From Chitinophagales bacterium (GTDB taxonomy: Bacteria > Bacteroidota > Bacteroidia > Chitinophagales > UBA2359), in assembly GCA_041392475.1 (NCBI GenBank), contig JAWKLZ010000001.1, positions 1,612,001-1,676,000 on the forward strand: 64,000 bases of DNA, in the 5' to 3' direction. Position 1 is the first letter of the stretch. The number at the start of each line of letters is the position of its first letter. Made by a program: the position numbers and the translations under genes. Shown here one piece after another: positions 44,018-53,987 of this stretch. The notes under the pieces are model-generated. The model was not told where the DNA came from. It saw only the letters and a program-made list of their open reading frames with translations, and did not search any database.

Positions 44018-44641
44018 GATTGGAGATGTGTTAGATTGGTCAAGCGTGGGTGTGGCAGCTCCTGAAAATGCTTCTTTGCCCCTCCCTTAAGTAGCCCGTT
44101 ATTTGACCAATCCATGAGTCAGCACCATTGCCTTGGGTGCGATTGCGGCAGCGGTGATGTCGTCCGTAGATTCTTCTATTTTGTCGGCTTCGAGTATGGC
44201 AATGTGTATCGCCCCTTGATTTAGCCTGATGTCAGCCCTGAAAAACTGGCAGTGGTGTTGAAGCGTTGTATTTGGATTATTGGCATTGCAGCGACTTTGT
44301 TGGCATTGCAGGTAAAAAGTGTGTATGCGCTCTGGTTTTTGTGTAGCGACTTCGTTTACTGCATTTTATTCCCACAATTGGTCATGGCTTTGTTCGACAA
44401 AAAGGCCAATTATTATGGTAGTTTGGTCGGTCTTATCGTGTCTTTTGTGCTGCGATTTGGAGGAGGAGAAGTCACATTGGAAGTTCCACAATTGCTGCCT
44501 TATCCTATGGTTGAAAATAGAGTTGTGGTTTTTCCTTTCTGAACTTTGGCGATGGTCAGCGGTTTGTTGGGTATTTTTGTGGTATCGAGATTGACACAAA
44601 AAAGCTGTCCCGCAAGGGAGTTGGTGATGGGAGGAGAATAA
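44018..44641 (+). pseudogene. Decayed 3' copy of the Na+ symporter gene
   Basis: Colinear with 41817-42446 of the intact symporter (GATTGG-GATGTG-TAGATTGGTCAAG at the left junction, GGAGTTGGTGATGG at the right). Inactivating changes relative to the intact gene include CTTAAG for CTTATG, TGA for TGG, TAG for CAG, TGA for CGA near 44540, and a 6-base deletion in the ATGGCGAGTTGGAAT segment. Lacks the first ~320 codons. Its left junction is fused to a fragment of the YcaQ-like gene. Confidence 0.93.
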
Positions 44642-44661
44642 AACATCCACAAGGGTTTTAC

Positions 44662-47622
44662 TTACACCCCCAACAGTGCAAACCCTGCCCAGTCCCTCAT
44701 TTCTCGATTTTCTGCAATGAGTTTCAGTTTGGCATTTCGCAATGCATCGGCATAATCAGATTGGTTGTCAAGCACTTGTTGAAAGAAAAAACGAACGATT
44801 TCACTCGAAGCATCCTGTGGAATTTTGAACAAAGAATAAATTACATTCGATGCTCCTGCATACAAAAATCCCCGATTGAGCGCAATCATTCCCTCCCCTT
44901 TACGGAGATCCCCGATACCACTTTCACAACTACTCAAAACCACCAAATCAGCGGACAAATGTAGATGATAGGTTTCACTGATATACAATTTGTCGTTTTC
45001 TTCTTGTTGCATTCCATTGTCTATTTCTTGAAGTGCTGTTTTGGGTGTTCGATAAAGATACAAACCCGACAAAGACGGCATTTTTTTGTTGACAAATCCA
45101 TGCGTAGAAAGCAGCACATATTTGGTGTTGGAGATGTATTGCTGCAAGTTTTCTTTTGAAGCTTGGTCATAAAACAAAGCCGTGGCATCCAATTGTTTGT
45201 TGCAGAAAAGGGTGTAAATATCCTTGACCTCAGCTTCAGTTGCCTCCAAATCCACCAATACTTCATGCTCACTATTTGCCGACTTCAATACCACATTGCG
45301 CCGATATTTTTCAGTATTTATTTGCCCACTTTTGATGATATATCCTTTTGTTGGTCGCTGAGTAGTCCCAAAAGAAACGGGTGCAATTCCAAAGAAACTG
45401 TCCTTTTGTTGAGCGGTTTTTTGATGTTTGTGGTAGGTATGCAGCCACAATGCAGCCGAATACTGATAGATGATTTGGTAGTCTGCAATCAAATAGGGTA
45501 GCTTCGAGTAAGTAGTTTCGTCAACTCCCATTGGGTTTATAAGCGTTTCAAAACTAAGGCGATGCAGTTGGTCATCGGCAATGATTATGAGTCGTTTTTG
45601 GGCGACAAGTTGGGCTTCAATGGGGTAAATCAGGTAGCTATACATTTGACTCGATGCTGCCACAAAACGGGTAATTGAGCCTGTATCGATCGCTCTTTGA
45701 AAATGACTGATACTCTTTTCAAAATCTTTTGGTTTATCAACTTTTACCAATCTCATATTGGTTTTGGTCAGCACAAAAATATAAATATTCCGTTCACCCA
45801 TGAAATATTCAATCATAGCAGTAGCAACAGACATTTGCTGCTGAATATCCTCGATTTTGGGTGTTTGTATTTCATATTTCAGTTGGTGGTATTCGGGGTA
45901 AGTGACTTCAAAATGAGCAATTAGCTGCTGATAAGCTTGGTCTAAATCGAAATACTGCCCTTGCCATTCTCTGACAAGGGTTTCGTTGGCCTCAGTGTAC
46001 TTCAATTTTTCCTGCCTGATTTTTTTATCCAAATTACTAATGTCGCTTTTGAGTTTGTTTTCTCTTTGCAGCAACTCGCCAGGTATGTGTGCGGCAATTT
46101 TGGCATCGGCTTCTGTTAGATTGGAGAGCAAAATCAATGCCTTGCTTTTTTCGGAAAAATCGAAGGCTTGGTATAAATAAGCAAGTTCGTCTGTTTGTTG
46201 ATACAGTGCAAAAGCGACCTCTATCGCTCCCTCATAAATAGGTAAGTTTTCTCGTGATAAGATGAGCTTGGAGCCTTCTGCCTGATAGTTTTGGCGTAGG
46301 TAGTCTATGAAATGTATGGCAGTGTAATAGGTCTGGTAAGCTGCATTTAGGTCTGTGATTTCTTTCGATTCTTCAGTGTATAATTGGTAAAAAGTTTGGG
46401 CTTTGTTGTACAAGGTTTTGCTTAAAAATATTGCAGATTTATTGTCTTGTAAGTTGGAGGGATTGATGTACGTATCTTTCACTTCAAAGTGGTCGCAGAG
46501 GCTAATTAAGGCATTTTGATATTGTTGAAGTGCTGCTGCAAAGTGCTTTTGTTCTTGAAGGCATCGTGCAATAGCCATGTAATTTTCTCCCAAGAGCGGA
46601 TGTTTTTGTTCCAATGAACCTTGTCTTATCTTCAATGCTTTTTCAAAAACCGAAATAGCCTCTTCCAACTTTTGCTGGACAAATAAATTGTATCCCAATG
46701 CCATGTAAGGCAAGGAGACAGACAAGTGGTTTTCGTCAAACAATTGCAAGTATATCTTCAATGCCTTTCGGTGAGAAACAGTCGCTTCTTCATAGTTCCC
46801 TAATTTGGTGTGTGTTATACCGATGTTTCGATAAAGCGGTGCAATCATATTGTGCGCTTCGTTCTCTGTTCTTAACCGTATTTCCAATGATTTTTTGTAG
46901 TAATTGAGTGCCTCTTCATAATTTTGATTTTGAAGCAAACAAAAAGCAATATTGTTATAGCTAAGAGCCATAGATTCATTGGGTTCATCGTAAATTTGGG
47001 TGTAAATTTGCAGTGCTTTTTTAAAATACACTTCTGCTTGAACATAATCTCCACATTGGGTAAGACTCCAACCCAAATTATTGTAGGAATTGCCTACTTC
47101 CAAACTGGTTTTTCCATAATGAAAAAGATAGATTTCTAAGGCTTTCTTAAAATAATCGAACGAGTCTTGGTAATCTCCTTTGTATCCTTGACAAAAGGCA
47201 ATATTACTATAACTCGTTGCTAAAGAGAGGTCTTGTGCATCGAAGTTTATTTTTTGAATCCCTAATGCTTTTTCATAATACATCTGTGCTTCGTGAAAAT
47301 CTCCAATGTGCTGATGATAATAAATTCCAAAATTGTTGTAAATCCCCGCTAATAATCCTTGTTGTTGTTTAGATGTAGATAAATCGAGTGTTTGCTTCAA
47401 AATGACCTGAAGTAGCACATACATTTCCTCAAACTTATGAGCATGACCATACATATCGCTTATAGCGACCTGTTTTTCAATATACTGCAAAACATCCTCT
47501 TGCTTTTGGTATATTTCTGCCGCTTTTTGCAGTAAAAGAATCGCCTCCTTGTAACGTCCTTTCTCTTCTTCTTTTTTGGCTTCGGTGAAATATGCCTCTG
47601 CTTGTTGGATTGGATTTTTCAT
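44662..47622 (-). CDS. TPR-repeat CHAT-domain protein (caspase-like)
   Basis: 986 residues. The N-terminal ~400 residues are TPR repeats (at least eight; GNYEEATVSHRKALKIYLQ, NYEEALNYYKKSLEIRL), followed by a helical spacer with a coiled coil (about 510-570) and a CHAT protease domain (about 680-986). The catalytic dyad is His in LLSTHGFVNKK and Cys in VLSSCESGIGD, followed by RGFLYAGASNVIYSLF. CHAT proteases are caspase relatives (separase/TPR-CHAT, craspase) that cut protein partners. No obvious substrate or gasdermin neighbour is present. Cytoplasmic, no signal peptide. Confidence 0.92.
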   Translation of the reverse strand: MKNPIQQAEAYFTEAKKEEEKGRYKEAILLLQKAAEIYQKQEDVLQYIEKQVAISDMYGHAHKFEEMYVLLQVILKQTLDLSTSKQQQGLLAGIYNNFGIYYHQHIGDFHEAQMYYEKALGIQKINFDAQDLSLATSYSNIAFCQGYKGDYQDSFDYFKKALEIYLFHYGKTSLEVGNSYNNLGWSLTQCGDYVQAEVYFKKALQIYTQIYDEPNESMALSYNNIAFCLLQNQNYEEALNYYKKSLEIRLRTENEAHNMIAPLYRNIGITHTKLGNYEEATVSHRKALKIYLQLFDENHLSVSLPYMALGYNLFVQQKLEEAISVFEKALKIRQGSLEQKHPLLGENYMAIARCLQEQKHFAAALQQYQNALISLCDHFEVKDTYINPSNLQDNKSAIFLSKTLYNKAQTFYQLYTEESKEITDLNAAYQTYYTAIHFIDYLRQNYQAEGSKLILSRENLPIYEGAIEVAFALYQQTDELAYLYQAFDFSEKSKALILLSNLTEADAKIAAHIPGELLQRENKLKSDISNLDKKIRQEKLKYTEANETLVREWQGQYFDLDQAYQQLIAHFEVTYPEYHQLKYEIQTPKIEDIQQQMSVATAMIEYFMGERNIYIFVLTKTNMRLVKVDKPKDFEKSISHFQRAIDTGSITRFVAASSQMYSYLIYPIEAQLVAQKRLIIIADDQLHRLSFETLINPMGVDETTYSKLPYLIADYQIIYQYSAALWLHTYHKHQKTAQQKDSFFGIAPVSFGTTQRPTKGYIIKSGQINTEKYRRNVVLKSANSEHEVLVDLEATEAEVKDIYTLFCNKQLDATALFYDQASKENLQQYISNTKYVLLSTHGFVNKKMPSLSGLYLYRTPKTALQEIDNGMQQEENDKLYISETYHLHLSADLVVLSSCESGIGDLRKGEGMIALNRGFLYAGASNVIYSLFKIPQDASSEIVRFFFQQVLDNQSDYADALRNAKLKLIAENREMRDWAGFALLGV

Positions 47623-47710
47623 GAATCGGATTTTAGGCTATTAAGTTACTAAAAATTTAGTTTGTGAGTGTTTTAAAAAAAATCTTAACTTGGTTCAATA
47701 AATAAAAGAT

Positions 47711-48934
47711 TTGAAAACAAGCAACATCACCCAACGACAAGCCAGACAAATGGCACTTCAAAGTCAAGGTTTGCTGCAATCGGCTTCTTTCGGAAAAGGG
47801 AAAGAGGGTATTGTGAAAGCTTTGCAGCGAATGACTTATGTTCAGATTGACACCATTTCGGTAGTGGAACGGGCGCATCACCACACCTTGTGGACCCGTC
47901 TGCCTGATTACCAAAAAAGTAAGCTCTTAGATTTGCAAGCCAATGAGCGATTGGTCTGGGAATATTGGAGTCATGCAGCCGCTTACCTTCCGATAGATGA
48001 TTTTCGGTTTAGTTTGCCCAGAATGAACCGCTACGCCAATGGCAAACAACACTGGACTCGTCCAGAAACAAATATGAAAGACTTTGTGATGGATCGCATC
48101 AAAGCGGAAGGTCCATTGAGAAGCAAGGATTTTGAGAAACCTGTGGATTTTGAAACGGGTATGTGGAATTGGAAGCCAGCAAAACGTGCTTTGGAGCAGT
48201 TGTTTATGGAGGGTAAACTGATGATTAGCGCACGCACGGGTTTTCAGAAAGTATATGACCTCACCGAAAATGTGCTGCCAAGTCATGTGAAAACCGAACT
48301 TCCTACACCTTCCGAAATGGCGGATTATTTGATTCTGAGTGCTATTGAAGCACATGGATTGGTAAGTTATGAACAGATTCCCTATTTGCGGAGTAAGGAA
48401 ACGAAAGATTGGGTAAAAGCCCGTATTCCACAGCTTTTGGAAGACAAAATCATTGAAGTTGTAAAAGTCGAAGGCATTCCCTCCGCTACTTACTATACGA
48501 CTCCCCAACAATTGTCGCAATTGGAGAAAATAGCCCACAATTCAACCGAAAAAGTACACATTCTTTCGCCTTTTGACAATGTGGTAATACAACGCAAACG
48601 ATTGAAGGAGTTGTTTGACTACGATTATACGATTGAGTGTTATGTACCTGCACCAAAAAGGGTATATGGTTATTTTTGTTTGCCGATTTTGTGGGGAACA
48701 CAATTTATCGGACGCTTAGATGCGAAAGCCGACCGAAAACTAAAAACTTTCTTCCTCCGAAATTTGGTATTTGAAAGCCATTTTACCCTAAAAAATTTGG
48801 AGGCTGCAATGCCTGATTTGGTGCAACAGTTTTGGGTATTCGCTCAATTCAATGGGTGTGAAAAAATTGAAGTAGAACGGGTTGTACCAAGAGAGTTTGG
48901 GGATAGATTGGTTGAAGCAATGAGGCGCATATAA
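47711..48934 (+). CDS. Winged-helix DNA-binding protein, YcaQ/AlkZ (HTH_42) family
   Basis: 407 residues starting with TTG at 47711 (a stop lies four codons upstream and the next Met is codon 15). Family signatures are QARQMALQSQGLL, YVQIDTISVVERAHHHTLWTR, the AAYLPIDDF segment and LSPFDNVVIQRKR near the C-terminal third. Family members YcaQ and AlkZ are DNA glycosylases that unhook interstrand crosslinks or resolve azinomycin adducts using a QxD/QxQ motif; Q-I-D is present here. A 79-bp copy of its 5' end is in the pseudogene at 43939. Confidence 0.9.
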   Translation: MKTSNITQRQARQMALQSQGLLQSASFGKGKEGIVKALQRMTYVQIDTISVVERAHHHTLWTRLPDYQKSKLLDLQANERLVWEYWSHAAAYLPIDDFRFSLPRMNRYANGKQHWTRPETNMKDFVMDRIKAEGPLRSKDFEKPVDFETGMWNWKPAKRALEQLFMEGKLMISARTGFQKVYDLTENVLPSHVKTELPTPSEMADYLILSAIEAHGLVSYEQIPYLRSKETKDWVKARIPQLLEDKIIEVVKVEGIPSATYYTTPQQLSQLEKIAHNSTEKVHILSPFDNVVIQRKRLKELFDYDYTIECYVPAPKRVYGYFCLPILWGTQFIGRLDAKADRKLKTFFLRNLVFESHFTLKNLEAAMPDLVQQFWVFAQFNGCEKIEVERVVPREFGDRLVEAMRRI

Positions 48935-49074
48935 AAATCTTATTGCTGCATTGGAAAGTCTGGTCAAATTGATAATACCACAAAACATTTAACCTGTGTT
49001 GTGCGAACTAATTGGTTTTCATTATTTAGTTCGTGGCTTTATAAAATATCTGACTGATGCAGATTGTGGTTAGT

Positions 49075-49854
49075 TCATTTTTTGGCTTCACTCTCCTGCA
49101 AACGTTCCTTCAAATTTGCCCGATATTTTCGACCGACTACAACATTGTAGCAATCCTGTTCATAGCACAGTTCAATAGCTGTAAGGCGTTTTGTGTAACT
49201 TTTGAGGTAAAATAAATTAACAATAAAACTATCATGAACTCTAAAAAACTGACTATCAGGCAATTCATCGGACATACTTTTCAAGGTTTTACGTGTCTCA
49301 TATTCTTGATTGATTGTAATAACCCTGATATTGTTGTTAGCTCCTTCACAATAAATCAGTTCTTCAAAATTAATTTTCACCATTCTATCTCCCACTTGAA
49401 TCAAAAACGACGAAGGCTCTGCCCCACCAAATGAAGAAAGACTCGAAGCCTCTTGCTTATCTTTAACAGTAGGTTTCAATTCATTGATTGCCTTGTCTAT
49501 GGCTTTGTATAGTTTTTCCGTTTCCAAAGGCTTCAATACATAGCCCGACACATCGTAGTCATAGCTTGGTATAGCGTATTGTTCATGGGCAGAAGTGATA
49601 ATTACCCGAGGTTGATGCACAAATTTTTTGGTTGCCTCCAATAGGTGCAAGCCATTCACCTCAGGCATTTCAATATCCAAAAAAAGCAAATCTGGCATGG
49701 CAGCATCCTCTTGACTCAAATAAGTGTACGCATCTCTTGCCGTTTCGAACTCTTTCAGCAGCTTCAAATCCAATCGGTTAGAGAGCATATATATCAAGTT
49801 CGCTCTTTGAAGCGGAACATCTTCTACTACAATGTAAGAAAAATGTGTTTTCAT
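49075..49854 (-). CDS. LytTR-family response regulator
   Basis: 259 residues. Receiver domain at 1-125 with phosphoacceptor Asp in LLFLDIEMPEVNG, Thr/Ser in VIITSAHE and Lys in GYVLKPLE. LytTR DNA-binding domain at about 150-250 (INFEELIYCEGANNNIRVI, FFRVHDSFIVNLFYLKSY). Overlaps the end of the upstream kinase gene by ATGA. Acts in the cytoplasm as a transcription factor; target genes unknown. Single pair, no regulon is evident nearby. Confidence 0.95.
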   Translation of the reverse strand: MKTHFSYIVVEDVPLQRANLIYMLSNRLDLKLLKEFETARDAYTYLSQEDAAMPDLLFLDIEMPEVNGLHLLEATKKFVHQPRVIITSAHEQYAIPSYDYDVSGYVLKPLETEKLYKAIDKAINELKPTVKDKQEASSLSSFGGAEPSSFLIQVGDRMVKINFEELIYCEGANNNIRVITINQEYETRKTLKSMSDELPDSQFFRVHDSFIVNLFYLKSYTKRLTAIELCYEQDCYNVVVGRKYRANLKERLQESEAKK

Positions 49855-51017
49855 GTATAGGTCAATGGTAGTTTTAAAGAGGTTTTAAAAATTTGATTGT
49901 CTTCCACAAAGGTCTTCAATTGATAATTTTCTTTATAAATCAAGCGTAAATTTTCTTCTACACTGGCCAAACCAAGTCCTCCCTCTACATCCTGTAATGG
50001 CGTATTTTCATTGTGAACATTGGGTTTAAAAGTATTGGAAGTATTCAAAATCAACTCTTTTTCCTTCACTTCAATATGTATATCAATTCTCTTATTATCT
50101 ACACTTCCTTTATTGTAATGTTTGAAACAATTTTCTACAAAAATAAGTAAAATCATAGGTGCTATCACTTGCCCCTGTGTCTCCTCTCCCATCACTTCAA
50201 AACTAAACTCCGTTGAAGTTCCCATCTGAATTTTTTCTAATTCTATATAAGAGCGAATAAAATCCAATTCTTGATCCAAAGGAACTCTTTTTTCATTCGT
50301 CCGATACAATAAATAGCGCAATAACTTAGATAATTTTGCCATCAAATCAGGTAGCAAGTCCGATTTTTGTTTTGCCAAAATTTGCAGATTTTGAAGCGTA
50401 TTGAACAAAAAATGAGGGCGTATTTGTTTTTTAATAAACAACAACTCCTGCTCCAATCTTTTGCGTCTTGCAATCGTTTCCTGCCGTTCTTTGCGCTCCC
50501 AATAACGACTGCGCTCCAGCATATCTTTCACAAAAGAAATCCCTGTTGTACAGATAATTAGCAGTAAAATAACAATTAAACTATGTGTATAGGGAGGAGA
50601 AATAAGTTCCAAATAATGATTGAGTATCCAAGTAACAGGCAATGCAAAAATAGCCGCAGATAAACCACTCATCATCAAAAACAAGTAAAAACGCCAACTT
50701 TCAATCCCTTTTTCGTTGAGATACCGTTTTTCTGAAAAAAACTGCAAACTACGTTTATACACCAAAAAAAAGTTTACATAAACAGGAACTCCCATCAACA
50801 ATGTATAAATAAGTGCTTCTCGAAAAATAACAATAAAGGCCTCCCAATTATTTCTAAGCGGATTCTGCAATGCTGCACCAGACTGCCATGCGTGAATAGC
50901 AAACACACAAAAAGTAATAACATACACCAATCCGCCAAACACAAAATGCTGAAAAACATCATTTTGCAATGTCTGATAGACTTTTACTTGGCCTTTTGTG
51001 ATTTTTCGCATTGTCAT
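49851..51017 (-). CDS. LytS/YehU-type sensor histidine kinase
   Basis: 388 residues (Met at 51017 or 51011). Four transmembrane helices in the first ~165 residues, then the His_kinase domain with the phosphoacceptor box RPHFLFNTLQNLQ (His about residue 199) and an ATP-binding region ending GLGLASVEENLRLIYKENYQL. Forms a two-component system with the LytTR regulator whose ATG overlaps its stop. The stimulus cannot be read from the sequence. Confidence 0.94.
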   Translation of the reverse strand: MTMRKITKGQVKVYQTLQNDVFQHFVFGGLVYVITFCVFAIHAWQSGAALQNPLRNNWEAFIVIFREALIYTLLMGVPVYVNFFLVYKRSLQFFSEKRYLNEKGIESWRFYLFLMMSGLSAAIFALPVTWILNHYLELISPPYTHSLIVILLLIICTTGISFVKDMLERSRYWERKERQETIARRKRLEQELLFIKKQIRPHFLFNTLQNLQILAKQKSDLLPDLMAKLSKLLRYLLYRTNEKRVPLDQELDFIRSYIELEKIQMGTSTEFSFEVMGEETQGQVIAPMILLIFVENCFKHYNKGSVDNKRIDIHIEVKEKELILNTSNTFKPNVHNENTPLQDVEGGLGLASVEENLRLIYKENYQLKTFVEDNQIFKTSLKLPLTYT

Positions 51018-51154
51018 ACTAATCTATTACCATCTTTATTCTAAATAAAAACGCAATTTAGATAAACAAGCCCCTACCACTTCAAAAATTGGGATATAAA
51101 ACCAAATCTTGGGGGTAAACAACCTGCAAAATAAGGATGTTCTATAACGTCACG

Positions 51155-52087
51155 TCAATTCTCCTCATTGAACGATATATTCCGTTTCAATCCTTCAAAC
51201 TTAGTACGTTTCACCGCCGATTTCTTAAAAACCTCATTGAAGACCTCCCTCGTCAACTCTTGCCATTCTCGCCGATTCATTTGCAGTAAATCAGGATGAG
51301 GCTCAAAAGCAGGCTCTTTGTGTGGTTTTGCGAAGCGATTCCATGGGCAAACCTGTTGACAAACATCACAACCAAACATCCAATTGTCCAACTTCCCAGC
51401 CATTGAAGTAGGAATTTCTTCCTTCAATTCTATTGTGAAATAGGAAATACACTTGCTACCATCTACAATCTTATCTCCTACTATTGCTCCTGTCGGACAA
51501 GCATCTATACACCGTGTACATGTGCCACAATAATCCTTGATAGGCCCATCTGCTTCCAACTCAAGATCTATAATTAACTCCGCCAAAAAGAAATAAGAAC
51601 CAGCAGACCGAGTAATCAACAACGAATGTTTACCAATCCACCCCACGCCACTTTTTGCAGCCCAAGCACGCTCCAAAACGGGTGCTGAATCAACAAAACA
51701 CCTTCCATTTACCTCGCCTATTTCCTCCTGAATCCATTGCAGTAGCTCCTTCAACTTATCCTTAATCACAAAATGATAATCCTTTCCATACGCATACTTA
51801 GAAATTTTGGGAGCAGATTCATCCATTTGTTTTTTAGGTGTTTCATAATTATACAGTAGCGTAACCACTGATTTTGCCCCATCTACCAACTTCTTTGGAT
51901 CCAAACGTTTGTCAAAATGATTCTCCATATAAGTCATTTTGCCGTGATATCCTCTCTTCAGCCATTCCTCCAAATTTGCAACCTCCTCCTCCAAAAATTC
52001 CGCTTTAGAAATTCCCACATATTGAAAACCCATCTGATAAGCTGCTTGTTTGATTTGATGTGTATGTTTGTTTACAAATGATTTCAT
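51155..52087 (-). CDS. queG: Epoxyqueuosine reductase
   Basis: 310 residues from the Met at 52087 (MKSFVNKHTHQIKQ); the frame is open to 52144. Cobalamin- and Fe-S-dependent QueG family: YGKDYHFVIKDKL, DSAPVLERAWAAKSGVGWIGKH, and the two [4Fe-4S] motifs CGTCTRCIDACPTGAI and CDVCQQVCPW. It reduces epoxyqueuosine to queuosine in the wobble position of tRNAs with GUN anticodons. Diverges from trpD, 94 bp away. Confidence 0.96.
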   Translation of the reverse strand: MKSFVNKHTHQIKQAAYQMGFQYVGISKAEFLEEEVANLEEWLKRGYHGKMTYMENHFDKRLDPKKLVDGAKSVVTLLYNYETPKKQMDESAPKISKYAYGKDYHFVIKDKLKELLQWIQEEIGEVNGRCFVDSAPVLERAWAAKSGVGWIGKHSLLITRSAGSYFFLAELIIDLELEADGPIKDYCGTCTRCIDACPTGAIVGDKIVDGSKCISYFTIELKEEIPTSMAGKLDNWMFGCDVCQQVCPWNRFAKPHKEPAFEPHPDLLQMNRREWQELTREVFNEVFKKSAVKRTKFEGLKRNISFNEEN

Positions 52088-52181
52088 CCCAATTTCTTTT
52101 TCTTTCTGCAAATATGCACTATCATTACCTGCAATATAAATCAATTTTCATTTTCAACCGCAGTAGTTTAACACCAAACAG

Positions 52182-53168
52182 ATGAAAGCAATACTCAACC
52201 ATTTATTTGAGCATAAAACCTTATCCAAATCCGAGGCAAAAGAAATCCTCAAAAACATCGCAAATGGATCATACAACCACCCACAAATCGCCAGTTTTCT
52301 GACCGTTTTTATCATGCGGAGTATTACCGTCGAAGAATTGGAGGGATTCCGAGATGCAATGCTCGAACTGTGTATTCCTGTGGATATGCAGGGACGTGAA
52401 GTCATTGATTTGTGTGGAACAGGTGGTGATGGGAAAGATACTTTCAATATTTCTACCTTGTCGAGTTTTGTAGTCGCAGGTTCGGGCATCAAGGTTGCCA
52501 AACATGGAAATTATGGCGTTTCTTCGGTTTCGGGTTCGTCCAATGTGATGCAATACCACGGCTGTGAATTTACCAACAACATAGACCATCTACGCCGAAA
52601 AATAGATGAAGCAAATATCTGTTTTCTTCATGCCCCTTTTTTCCATCCCGCCATGAAAAATGTTGCGCCTGTGCGTCAACAAATGGGCGTAAAAACTTTC
52701 TTCAATATGCTGGGACCTATGGTTAATCCTGCTTTCCCACAACAGCAATTGGTAGGTGTTTTTAGTTTGGAATTAGCACGTTTGTATGCCTACCTTTACC
52801 AAAAAACGGATAAACGATTTTGTATTTTACACGCTTTGGATGGTTATGACGAAATATCCTTGACAGGCTCTTTCAAGGCTATTAGCAATGGAAAGGAACA
52901 ACTTCTTGAAGCAAAGGATTTAGGATTAAAACAATTGAATTCCATAGACTTAGCAGGTGGCTCTACTATTGAAGAAGCTGCAAAATTATTTTACACCATT
53001 TTGGAGGGAAAAGGCACGCCTGAACAAAACAGTGTGGTTTTTGCAAATGCAGGAATGGCCATCAAAACAGCTCGTCCTGAATTGAGTATAGAAGATGCCA
53101 TTGCAGTAGCTGAAAATTCATTGAAGAGCGGAAAGGCACTTAAAAGTTTTAAGAAATTAGTGGAGTAA
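52182..53168 (+). CDS. trpD: Anthranilate phosphoribosyltransferase
   Basis: 328 residues, typical length. PRPP-binding loop DLCGTGGDGKDTFNIST, KHGNYGVSSVSGSSNVM and the anthranilate-site segment FLHAPFFHPAMKNVAPVRQQMG. It joins anthranilate and PRPP in tryptophan synthesis. It is monocistronic here; the other trp genes are outside the window. A strong bidirectional hairpin follows the stop. Confidence 0.97.
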   Translation: MKAILNHLFEHKTLSKSEAKEILKNIANGSYNHPQIASFLTVFIMRSITVEELEGFRDAMLELCIPVDMQGREVIDLCGTGGDGKDTFNISTLSSFVVAGSGIKVAKHGNYGVSSVSGSSNVMQYHGCEFTNNIDHLRRKIDEANICFLHAPFFHPAMKNVAPVRQQMGVKTFFNMLGPMVNPAFPQQQLVGVFSLELARLYAYLYQKTDKRFCILHALDGYDEISLTGSFKAISNGKEQLLEAKDLGLKQLNSIDLAGGSTIEEAAKLFYTILEGKGTPEQNSVVFANAGMAIKTARPELSIEDAIAVAENSLKSGKALKSFKKLVE

Positions 53169-53177
53169 TTTTTATTC

Positions 53178-53216
53178 ATTTATTCAATTCGTATAAACAA
53201 TACGAATTGAATAAAT
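53178..53216. terminator. Bidirectional stem-loop terminator between convergent genes
   Basis: ATTTATTCAATTCGTAT (53178-53194) and ATACGAATTGAATAAAT (53200-53216) are perfect 17-bp complements around the loop AAACA. T-runs flank both sides (TTTTTATT before, TTTTATTTTTAT after), so it can terminate both trpD and the convergent META-domain gene. Confidence 0.8.
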
Positions 53217-53246
53217 TTTATTTTTATAATTTAATTTTATTTGACC

Positions 53247-53987
53247 TCAATCCACCTTCCTAAAGCGCAGCAACTCATTGGATGCTCCATCCAACAAATA
53301 CAATTTAAGTCCTTTGAGTTGATAGTACTGAACCTCAGCAAGTCGCTGATTAAATCGGCTGGACAATTCCATATTGGGACAAGCCATCTTAGTTCCAGCC
53401 AATGCTCCAAAAACCAAATTTTTAGCTCCAACACTTTTGATGTCTCCCATCAAACTATTGCAGCCATCATTACCCATCACCCTCATGGTCGTCAAATTGA
53501 TTTCTATGCTTGGATGCTTGCGAAGCGTTTTAATATCTATTTCCTGACCATCAATACTTTCCAAAGCCCATATATCGTAAAGCCTCAATTTCGCATCCAC
53601 CTGTTTGTCTATCACCTTCACCAACTCATATCGAATAGAAGAACCTCCTGCTGGCACTTGATTTTGGGGTTTAGTGGTTTCTTTCACTATCAATTTGTAA
53701 ATATTCCCCTCTTCGTAGTTAAACCCTTCAATACGGGAGTAAAAAAACTCCCAGTTCGCATCCGCCATAATTTCCCCTTTCTGAACCTGCAAGCATTTTT
53801 GAGGCCCTTCACCCACACAATCCACTCTCCTACTGTTTACCCAATAGATGTATTCACCCTCTTTTGAAGTCGTATTTTTGTTCGCATCCATAGTTGTCTC
53901 TTTTTTGTTGGTCGTGTTTTTGGTTGCAGTACATCCCACAGCACCAAACACAAATAATAATACAATAAAAATCAATTGGTTATTCAT
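53247..53987 (-). CDS. DUF4377 / META-domain lipoprotein
   Basis: 246 residues from the Met at 53987 (MNNQLIFIVLLFVFG); the frame is open to 54050. Lipobox GAVGC. First domain DUF4377-like (YWVNSRRVDCVGEGPQKCLQV, PAGGSSIRYELVKVI), second domain META/HslJ-like (LYDIWALESIDGQEI, MGNDGCNSLMGDI, MACPNMELSSRFNQ). META proteins are envelope stress or motility associated; the role here is unknown. Probably attached to the inner or outer membrane. Confidence 0.86.
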   Translation of the reverse strand: MNNQLIFIVLLFVFGAVGCTATKNTTNKKETTMDANKNTTSKEGEYIYWVNSRRVDCVGEGPQKCLQVQKGEIMADANWEFFYSRIEGFNYEEGNIYKLIVKETTKPQNQVPAGGSSIRYELVKVIDKQVDAKLRLYDIWALESIDGQEIDIKTLRKHPSIEINLTTMRVMGNDGCNSLMGDIKSVGAKNLVFGALAGTKMACPNMELSSRFNQRLAEVQYYQLKGLKLYLLDGASNELLRFRKVD

